From: Candidatus Abyssobacteria bacterium SURF_5
GTDB taxonomy: Bacteria; Abyssobacteria; SURF-5
Assembly (NCBI GenBank): GCA_003598085.1
Contig: QZKU01000061.1
Location: 1-36,320, forward strand
Length of the DNA stretch: 36,320 bases
Direction of reading: 5' to 3'
Under the pieces are notes generated by a model. That model searched no databases. It was not told where the DNA came from and was given only the letters and a program-made list of their open reading frames with translations. Below are positions 30,724 through 36,320 of this stretch, one piece after another. How positions within the stretch are numbered: position 1 is the stretch's first letter; each line of letters begins with the position of its first letter. The position numbers and the translations under genes were made by a program.

Positions 30724-31809
30724 ATGTGCCGGAGAAGACTTTTTTCGACTTTGACCGCAGTCGTGGTGGCGCTCTGTTTCATGAGGCCGGCCGAATGCGA
30801 GGCCAAATTGAGGATACTCACAACGCATACCGTGCTGAAATCGCTCGCCGGGGAAGTCGGCGGCGAACACGTCTCGGTCACTTCGCTTGCCACCGGCAAG
30901 GAAGACCCGCATGCGATAACGGCCAAACCAAGCTATATGGTCGACGCGCGCAAAGCCGATCTGTTCATCAAACTTGGCATGGAAATGGAGATAGGATACG
31001 AGCAGCTTGTCATCGACGGCTCGCGCAACTCGAAGATCCGGTTTCAGCAGCCGGGCTACCTCGACGCCTCACTCGAGGCGCTCAGACTCGAAGTCCCGCA
31101 GACAAAGGTGGATCGCTCGATGGGCGACGTGCATCCGCTGGGAAATCCGCATTACTGGCTCGATCCGTATAATGGTCGCAGGATTGCAAAATCGATAGCG
31201 GACAAACTCGAGGAACTCGATCCCGCGCATGCCTCCGATTACCAGCGGCGCTGCGCGGATTTCGAGAAGCGGCTCGATTTGGCGATGTTTGGCGAGGACC
31301 TCGTCAATCGGGTCGGCGGCGACCGCCTGTGGTCGCTCGAAGCGGCCGGGCAACTGGAAGCGTTTCTGCAGAAGGAAGGCCTTCAGGATTCCGCCGGCGG
31401 GTGGTACCGGCAAATGAGACCATTGAGGAACACGGAGATGATCACGTATCATCGCAGTTGGACGTATTTCGCGAACCGGTTCGGCCTGAAAATTGTCGGC
31501 GAGCTCGAGCCCAAACCGGGCATCCCGCCGAGTCCGGGACATCTGCGCCACATCATCGCTACCGCGCAGAGCGGCGACGCCGAGATGATCCTGATGGAGC
31601 CGTACTACGATCGTAAAGCCGCGGATTTCGTAGCGCAGAAGACAGGACTGCGCGTGGTGGAAGTGGCTAACGCGGTCGGCGGCCAACCCGGCGTGACCGA
31701 TTACTTCACGCTCATCGGCAACGTGATCCACAAACTGCAGGAAGTGAAAGGGCGTGAGGCGGCGCAGGCCGCGCAGTCGGCTCGACAAGGCAGCGGAGAA
31801 AACTTATGA
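30724..31809 (+). CDS. ZnuA-like zinc/metal ABC transporter substrate-binding protein
   Basis: This 361-residue periplasmic protein has a signal peptide (about 1-27) and the metal-binding residues expected in cluster A-I proteins: H63 (EDPHAI), H143 (GNPHYWLDP), H243 (YHRSW) and an acidic ligand near E292/D296 (EPYYDRK). The His-rich loop of classical ZnuA between the first two ligands is absent. The N-terminus is not a lipobox, so the protein is probably soluble. It follows the porin gene by 19 bp and overlaps the permease start by four bases (ATGA). Zinc is the likely ligand, with manganese or iron possible. Confidence 0.9.
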   Translation: MCRRRLFSTLTAVVVALCFMRPAECEAKLRILTTHTVLKSLAGEVGGEHVSVTSLATGKEDPHAITAKPSYMVDARKADLFIKLGMEMEIGYEQLVIDGSRNSKIRFQQPGYLDASLEALRLEVPQTKVDRSMGDVHPLGNPHYWLDPYNGRRIAKSIADKLEELDPAHASDYQRRCADFEKRLDLAMFGEDLVNRVGGDRLWSLEAAGQLEAFLQKEGLQDSAGGWYRQMRPLRNTEMITYHRSWTYFANRFGLKIVGELEPKPGIPPSPGHLRHIIATAQSGDAEMILMEPYYDRKAADFVAQKTGLRVVEVANAVGGQPGVTDYFTLIGNVIHKLQEVKGREAAQAAQSARQGSGENL

Positions 31810-32672
31810 ACGACACGCTTATCTTTATGGCGGCCCCGTTCGCCGCATGTCTCATTCTCACCGGCATCCATTGCTATCTGGGGCTCCACGTCGTCAGTCG
31901 CGGCGTCATCTTTGTCGATCTCGCGCTGGCGCAGGTGGCGGCGCTCGGAACTACGCTGGCGCTCCTGCTCGGATATGAGTTGAGGAGTCCGCAGGCATAC
32001 TGCTGCTCGCTCGGATTCACCTTTGTCGGGGCCGCGATTTTTTCGGTCGGGCGGTTCCGTGACGAGAAAGTGCCGCAGGAGGCGATTATCGGGATCGTCT
32101 ATGCCGTCTGTTCGGCCGCAGCTATCCTTGTGCTCGATCGGGCGCCGCACGGACACGAGGCGATAACCGCGATGCTCGTGGGCAGCATTCTCTATGTCAC
32201 GTGGCCCGGCATATTGAAGACTTTCATTATTTACGCGCTGGTCGGCGTGGTGCATTATCTTTTGCGGCACAAGTTCCTGCAGATATCGCTGGATGCGGAG
32301 GAGGCTTGGCGCAAAGGGCTGTCCGTCAGATGGTGGGATTTCGTTTTCTATGTGACGTTCGGATTTGTCGTGACCAGTTCCGTGCAGATTGCGGGCGTGC
32401 TGCTCGTCTTCAGTTATCTCGTTGTGCCCGCCGTCTGCGCAATGTTGTTCGCGCAAAGGATTCTGAGCCGCCTGCTGATCGGGTGGACGCTCGGCTTCGT
32501 AGCGAGCGCGTTTGGCATGTTCGCGTCCGTCCAATGGGATCTGCCCACGGGCGCGTCCGTTGTGACGGCGTTCGGGATCGTGTTGCTCATCTGCGCCGCA
32601 GTCGCCTGGCTCATGTCTCTCGGACGAGCCAGGTGCTTTGCTTCGCTCGATATATCAAAAGCCCCGGATTAA
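31806..32672 (+). CDS. ZnuB-like metal ABC transporter permease (ABC-3 family)
   Basis: This 288-residue protein has about eight membrane helices with ABC-3 family features: GLHVVSRGVIFVDLALAQVAALG near 26-48, the EAITAMLVGSILYVTW stretch near 118-133 and the AGVLLVFSYLVVPAVCAMLF segment near 197-216. It would form the channel for the ZnuA-like protein. No ATP-binding ZnuC gene is found between, before or immediately after these genes. The following DNA leads into a convergent MscS gene, so the required ATPase must be encoded elsewhere, or be the LolD-like one at 24246, which is less likely by subfamily. Confidence 0.9.
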   Translation: MNDTLIFMAAPFAACLILTGIHCYLGLHVVSRGVIFVDLALAQVAALGTTLALLLGYELRSPQAYCCSLGFTFVGAAIFSVGRFRDEKVPQEAIIGIVYAVCSAAAILVLDRAPHGHEAITAMLVGSILYVTWPGILKTFIIYALVGVVHYLLRHKFLQISLDAEEAWRKGLSVRWWDFVFYVTFGFVVTSSVQIAGVLLVFSYLVVPAVCAMLFAQRILSRLLIGWTLGFVASAFGMFASVQWDLPTGASVVTAFGIVLLICAAVAWLMSLGRARCFASLDISKAPD

Positions 32673-32801
32673 GACGCATTGAAGGAATTAACGATCACGA
32701 ATTACTTGAAGGAGACGAACCGGGCGCGTACCCGGGTCAACTCATCGCAGAGCTCCGGCGCCGTAAACGGACTGTGAACTTGATGCTCTTCCGGTCTCCG
32801 T

Positions 32802-34334
32802 CTATGGCCTGTCTTTCCTTGTTGTATCCATCGGTTTCAGGAGATTTTCCCCTCCTTCCGGCGTTCGGGAATGACGCGCCTGCTCCCGGATCTCTCCTTC
32901 TTCACTGCGCAATCCCCCTTCGGCGCCGGTGGTTACCGTTGCGGGCTCTTCAGGTATCTGATACTCCGGGTGCGGCGCCGCTGCCTCTTCTTTCTTCACG
33001 GCCTCGGGCTCAACTAATCGGACAGGCACGCCGCGGGGAAAAATCAATTCCCGCGCCTCGTCCGGCATGGAGATGCCCGCCGATTGAAACGCGCGTTTCA
33101 CCAGGCGAATGACAGACGATTTTACCTTGAGCCAACTGTGCCGGCTTCCATCCAGCCAAAAGTAAACTCGCAGATTTACCGTGGACTTGCCCAGGCCGTC
33201 CACGAGGACCCATGGCTCCGGGGACTTCAGAACCGCCGGATGTTCCGCCAAGACTCTCAGGGCCACTTCCTGTGCGGCTGGAATCGCGTCATCATAGCCG
33301 ATTCCCACAGTGAAGTCTTCACGGCGATTGGGGTTGCTCGAGAAATTGCGAATAGTGCTCTTATAAACAGTGGCATTGGGTATTTGCACATGATTGCCGT
33401 CCAGCGTCATGAGGATCGTAGTGCGTATGGTCATCCGCTGAACATATCCGGTAACTCCTGCAATTTCGATGAGGTCGCCGTCACCGAATGGGTTCTGAAT
33501 ACTCAGGAAGACGCTGGCCAGCAGGTTCTCTGTTATGTCGCGAAAGGCAATGCCCAGAATGATTCCCAGCAAGCCTGTTCCGCCAATAACCGTCAGAGCG
33601 ATGGTGGTCAGTCCCGCCACCCGAAACACGACGTACAGGCCTGCGAGGAGGACAACCAATCCGGCTCCGCGCGCTATGACGTCGCGCAGCAAGGGGGCGA
33701 CCTGCCGGCGGCCCAAAGACCTCCGGGTCGTAATGGCAATCAGCCGGGCCATTCCCCATGCGACAGCCAAAATGAGTAAGCCGAAGGCGACAAAGGGAAG
33801 TCCTCGCATTACATCGCGCCACTGTTCGCGCAACCCAGCCAATGCCGGCTCAAAATCCCAGACAGATGGTTCCACCACCTCGATTTTGTTGACCACCGCT
33901 GTGACATCCTGCGTGCGGCGCGCCAGGTCCGCGGCCCATTCTTTGTGGTCATCAGTCTCCGTCCCGCCCTCAAGGAAAACCACCCCATCCTCTACCCGCA
34001 CCTCGAGATCCATAAACCAGCCGGTCGCCTCCAGGATGTCATTAAGCCGCTCGCGTATCTCGTGGTCGCGGGTGACGGGTTTCACCTCTACTCTCTCCGG
34101 AACCTCGGGTGACGGTTCCTCCCGGGGAGCGGCAGGTCCCTTTTCTTCCGGAGTCTTTACTTCCGGTCCCACCTGCGCGAAACTGGCTCCGGAGAAGACT
34201 GCAAGGCAGGCAAACATGCCGAGAAACAGACAAACGAGTATCCAGCTTCTGTGCTGAATCGATATGTTTTTTCCCGCAAAACTGGTTCCGAGACAGTCCG
34301 CTCCAATCCGGGAGAGACCCATGGCCCTCTTCAT
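32802..34334 (-). CDS. Mechanosensitive channel (MscS family) with N-terminal BON domain
   Basis: From MKRAMGL, this 510-residue protein has an N-terminal membrane/signal segment (about 30-52), a Pro/Glu-rich linker, a BON domain (about 86-145), and the MscS core: helices near 165-235, the pore-lining region around TVIGGTGLLGIILGIAFRD and a cytoplasmic beta domain with FGDGDLIEI and QIPNATVYKSTIRNF. A disordered acidic tail of about 80 residues ends the protein. The chosen start follows AAGGAG at proper distance; a longer frame would continue through the hairpin at 34382-34419. BON-MscS fusions suggest linkage of channel gating to the envelope. It is convergent with the zinc operon. Confidence 0.88.
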   Translation of the reverse strand: MKRAMGLSRIGADCLGTSFAGKNISIQHRSWILVCLFLGMFACLAVFSGASFAQVGPEVKTPEEKGPAAPREEPSPEVPERVEVKPVTRDHEIRERLNDILEATGWFMDLEVRVEDGVVFLEGGTETDDHKEWAADLARRTQDVTAVVNKIEVVEPSVWDFEPALAGLREQWRDVMRGLPFVAFGLLILAVAWGMARLIAITTRRSLGRRQVAPLLRDVIARGAGLVVLLAGLYVVFRVAGLTTIALTVIGGTGLLGIILGIAFRDITENLLASVFLSIQNPFGDGDLIEIAGVTGYVQRMTIRTTILMTLDGNHVQIPNATVYKSTIRNFSSNPNRREDFTVGIGYDDAIPAAQEVALRVLAEHPAVLKSPEPWVLVDGLGKSTVNLRVYFWLDGSRHSWLKVKSSVIRLVKRAFQSAGISMPDEARELIFPRGVPVRLVEPEAVKKEEAAAPHPEYQIPEEPATVTTGAEGGLRSEEGEIREQARHSRTPEGGENLLKPMDTTRKDRP

Positions 34335-34381
34335 AATGAGGATCTCCTTGCAAACGCACAAGGAATAATCAACTTCGGCAA

Positions 34382-34419
34382 GCCCATCTCCCGGCGTCTC
34401 AACGCGACGCTGGATGGGC
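34382..34419 (-). promoter_or_regulatory. Stable hairpin in the 5' leader of the MscS gene
   Basis: GCCCATC (34382-34388) pairs with GATGGGC (34413-34419), and GCGTC (34394-34398) pairs with GACGC (34406-34410) inside. It lies 48-85 nt upstream of the MscS start. Twelve base pairs make it among the stronger foldbacks here. It may influence transcription or mRNA stability. Confidence 0.4.
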
Positions 34420-34434
34420 GCCCTCAAATTCACT

Positions 34435-34922
34435 TGCCGTTTCGGTTCAAGCCTTTAGTCAGATGACCGGCGACTCATTCTGGATGAGCATCTTAATACT
34501 GTATAGGAGCAATGCGAAGAGCAAGTTATCCTTCTGCGGGAAGAGAAAGATGAGCCATCAGGATTCACGGGGACACCAGGAGGGAACCGTGGAAAGCAGG
34601 CAAAAAGCGCCGTGTATCGGCGTTCGTCGGCGGTGCAAATACGAAGATCGATTTCCGGCGGCAGCGCCGCCGGCGGAGCGGGAACGCAAAGCAGGGAATG
34701 AAGACAGGCGACTGTCAGCGAGACACCGGACTGGAAAGGGACCCGCACCTTTCATTTGGTGTCTATTTCAGTACAAAGTGACGACCTGTCGAATTAATCC
34801 GCACCCAAAGAGACGACAAAGGTACTTTCCTCTCTCCCGATTTTGGATATCGGGCTTAGGGCTCGGGGCTCTTCTTCCCTTCGGCCTACGGACCGCGAAG
34901 TGTTGTCTCTTTTATCAGGCGA
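34435..34922. other. Non-coding stretch with one strong hairpin and a GGGCT repeat
   Basis: I find no convincing gene in this interval; the longest open frame (plus, 34463-34999) has an unnatural Arg/Lys/Ser-rich composition and enters the aminotransferase gene. Visible items are a GC-rich hairpin CCGGCGGC/GCCGCCGG (34655-34662, 34666-34673) and three near-tandem GGGCT copies at 34852-34871. The region lies downstream of the aminotransferase and upstream of the MscS gene, both minus strand. A small RNA is possible but unsupported. Confidence 0.4.
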
Positions 34923-36104
34923 TCAACTGTAGTTTACCGGCGTCGAATATTCGGGCCTTTCATGCGCTTTCCAGAAAGCCTCGTGCAGCTTCATTGTGAT
35001 CGGGCCGGGCCTGCCGCCGCTGAGAGGGATGTCGTCGATCGATTTTACGGGCATGATCCCGCCTGCCGTGGTACACATGAATATTTCATCGGCCGCGCGC
35101 ACCATCTCTGCAGAAATCTTGCACGCTGTCGCCTCGATATTCATTTCCCTGGCAAGATCAAACACGGTGAGTCGCGTGATGCCCAACAGGCAGCCCGAAT
35201 CCGGAGTTAGCAACCTGCCGTCTTTGATTATGAATATGTTGAATCCCACGCCCTCGGTCAGATTGCCGTCGTGATCGAGAAGGAAAGCGGTTTTCGCGCC
35301 CTTCGCATGGGCTTCCTTTTCGGCGCGGGTCAGATCGCCCCAGTGGTGGTTCTTTATCGTGGGGTCCACGCATTCCTTCGGTATCCGCGGAACTGAGCTG
35401 ATGATCACATCGGTCCCGATTTTCTGCTCGTCCGGGCTGACGAGCCAGATGAACGGCACGGCGAACGCGTAAAACATTTGGTGGTATCTGTCCATATCGC
35501 GCGGGTCTTCCATATCCGGCAAGCCGCGTGTGGCGCACATGAAGACGTAGGCATCCTTAAGCTTCGCCCGCGCGATCATGTCTATCAGTATCTGCCTCAT
35601 CTCTTCTTTGGTGTACGACAGCTTGAAGCCGAGGCCCTGGTAGCTTCTCTCGAAACGGTCCATATGCTCATTCAGCCTGAAAAAGCTCCCGTTCCAGACG
35701 CTCACGACATCATAGCAGACATCGCTGTGGAGGAATCCCATGTCGACCATTGAGATGCGCGCCTCTGTTATGGGAACGATCCCGCTTCCGTCGAATGCGA
35801 TGCCGAGCGAATAAAGAGCCGCGTCCTCCTGCTCCTTGATTTTTTGCGCAGCCGCGCGCTTCTTCTCCTGCTCCTTAATCTTCTGTGCCGCGGCCCGCTT
35901 CTTCCTGGCTTTTTCCGCCGCAGCCAGCTTCGATTTGATCAAAGACGCCCGAGTGGCCGGTTGTTTCTTTCGGGCGGTCTGCTTCGTCTTGACGCTCTTT
36001 TGGGCGACCTGCTTCTTCTTGGTGGTCTTCGGGGCAGCCTTTTTCTTCGCCGCGGCCTTTCGTGGACTCTGCTTCTCCGTGGCACCTTTTCTCTTGGCGA
36101 CCAT
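34923..36104 (-). CDS. Class IV aminotransferase with lysine-rich histone-H1-like N-terminal tail
   Basis: This 393-residue protein has two distinct parts. Residues 1-93 are Lys/Ala/Gln-rich and low-complexity (AAAKKK, TTKKK, and a 13-residue unit KKRAAAQKIKEQE repeated exactly at 68-80 and 81-93), like histone-H1-type bacterial tails. Residues 97-393 form a fold-type IV PLP enzyme (branched-chain or D-amino-acid aminotransferase type) with catalytic K251 in PTIKNHHWGDL, E284 in LTEG and the phosphate-binding TTAGGIMPV. The start follows an AGGAGGAGAAGAGG segment; the frame upstream to 36236 looks non-coding. The tail could bind nucleic acid or acidic surfaces. The amino-acid substrate is unknown. 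Confidence 0.87.
   Translation of the reverse strand: MVAKRKGATEKQSPRKAAAKKKAAPKTTKKKQVAQKSVKTKQTARKKQPATRASLIKSKLAAAEKARKKRAAAQKIKEQEKKRAAAQKIKEQEDAALYSLGIAFDGSGIVPITEARISMVDMGFLHSDVCYDVVSVWNGSFFRLNEHMDRFERSYQGLGFKLSYTKEEMRQILIDMIARAKLKDAYVFMCATRGLPDMEDPRDMDRYHQMFYAFAVPFIWLVSPDEQKIGTDVIISSVPRIPKECVDPTIKNHHWGDLTRAEKEAHAKGAKTAFLLDHDGNLTEGVGFNIFIIKDGRLLTPDSGCLLGITRLTVFDLAREMNIEATACKISAEMVRAADEIFMCTTAGGIMPVKSIDDIPLSGGRPGPITMKLHEAFWKAHERPEYSTPVNYS
35826..35903 (-). repeat. 39-bp tandem duplication inside the aminotransferase gene
   Basis: Units 35826-35864 and 35865-35903 encode the identical 13-residue peptide KKRAAAQKIKEQE twice, while the DNA copies differ at several third positions. Synonymous divergence with no amino-acid change suggests an old duplication kept by selection on the peptide. 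Confidence 0.75.
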
Positions 36105-36174
36105 ACCTCTTCTCCTCCTCTTTTCGCTGTATAGGAAATCCTGGGAGATGAATGCTTGAATCCTGTTGGACCAA

Positions 36175-36204
36175 ATTGTATCACATGTGCCGGCTGAATG
36201 TCTT
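36175..36204 (-). promoter_or_regulatory. Candidate promoter of the aminotransferase gene
   Basis: On the minus strand, AAGACA (36199-36204) lies 18 bp before TACAAT (36175-36180), with TG one base upstream of the -10 (extended -10 form). Transcription would begin near 36168, about 64 nt before the ATG at 36104. The -35 match is only moderate. Confidence 0.45.
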
Positions 36205-36320
36205 CTTTCATTATTTTCCGGATAGGGCTTACGCATCTAAATCGGCCCTTGGGGGCGGATTTTTGCTGACTGCTCCTTCTTATTGGCTCTGTTGGGTTTC
36301 CTTTGTGGTTTTGGAGATGA

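Noticed and set aside
32720-32735. CCGGG/CCCGG hairpin between the zinc permease and MscS genes as a terminator
   Set aside because: No T-run follows on either strand, and the stem is only 5 bp.
34463-34999. Plus-strand open frame of 178 codons between MscS and aminotransferase
   Set aside because: Composition is Arg/Ser-rich and unstructured, it runs into the aminotransferase gene on the other strand, and no family features are visible.

Overview
The window looks like a chromosomal segment of a Gram-negative, probably anaerobic bacterium, most like the Desulfobacterota or a deep-branching uncultured lineage with similar genes. The reasons are an outer-membrane porin, periplasmic zinc-binding proteins, a sigma-54 activator next to an 'orange protein' (Orp)-type cluster, and HD-GYP and histidine-kinase signalling. 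The lineage is inferred from gene content only. I see no rRNA, tRNA, CRISPR array, transposase or phage module, and most of the 36 kb is well-packed protein coding sequence.

Layout. 1-499 is non-coding and repeat-rich: a composite palindromic element at 122-195 and a degenerate tandem repeat at 256-344. 500-4681 holds single genes: an NAD(P)-binding NmrA/epimerase-like protein, two small zinc-ribbon proteins on the minus strand, a polysaccharide-deacetylase-like protein behind a leader that can fold over its ribosome-binding site, and an HD-GYP response regulator. 4768-6536 (minus) is a three-gene envelope cluster (DUF883/ElaB-like, holin-X-like, DUF3618). 6817-12767 (plus) has two tandem PEP-synthase-like paralogues, in which the usual C-terminal PEP/pyruvate barrel is replaced by a conserved domain I do not recognise, followed by a PPP-type phosphatase. 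12790-17547 (minus) is a likely operon: histidine kinase, TauE/SafE exporter, TIGR02186-like membrane protein, single-domain response regulator and a cytidylate-kinase-like/BON fusion.

17782-24204 is the most coherent system. A sigma-54 activator (minus, with a clear sigma-70 promoter) faces a rightward operon that starts with a good -24/-12 promoter and a dyad about 108 bp upstream. The operon encodes three NifX/Orp-like proteins, a DUF5320 protein, two ferredoxin-containing MinD/Mrp ATPases, one Mrp/NBP35 ATPase and an FmdB-type zinc ribbon. It resembles the sigma-54-controlled orp operons of Desulfovibrio vulgaris and probably assembles a Mo/Cu or Fe-S cofactor-bearing complex.

24246-32672 (plus) looks devoted to metals. 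It contains a LolD/MacB-like ABC ATPase and FtsX-type permease with a DUF3299-like protein, a CGGC-like cysteine protein preceded by an exactly duplicated Shine-Dalgarno segment, two DUF364 (heavy-metal chelation) proteins, then a small membrane protein, a His-rich porin, a ZnuA-like binding protein and a ZnuB-like permease. No ZnuC ATPase is present. The window ends with a BON-MscS channel and a class IV aminotransferase carrying a lysine-rich, histone-H1-like N-terminal tail (both minus).

Functions are read from motifs and context without database searches. Start codons were chosen from ribosome-binding sites and family lengths.
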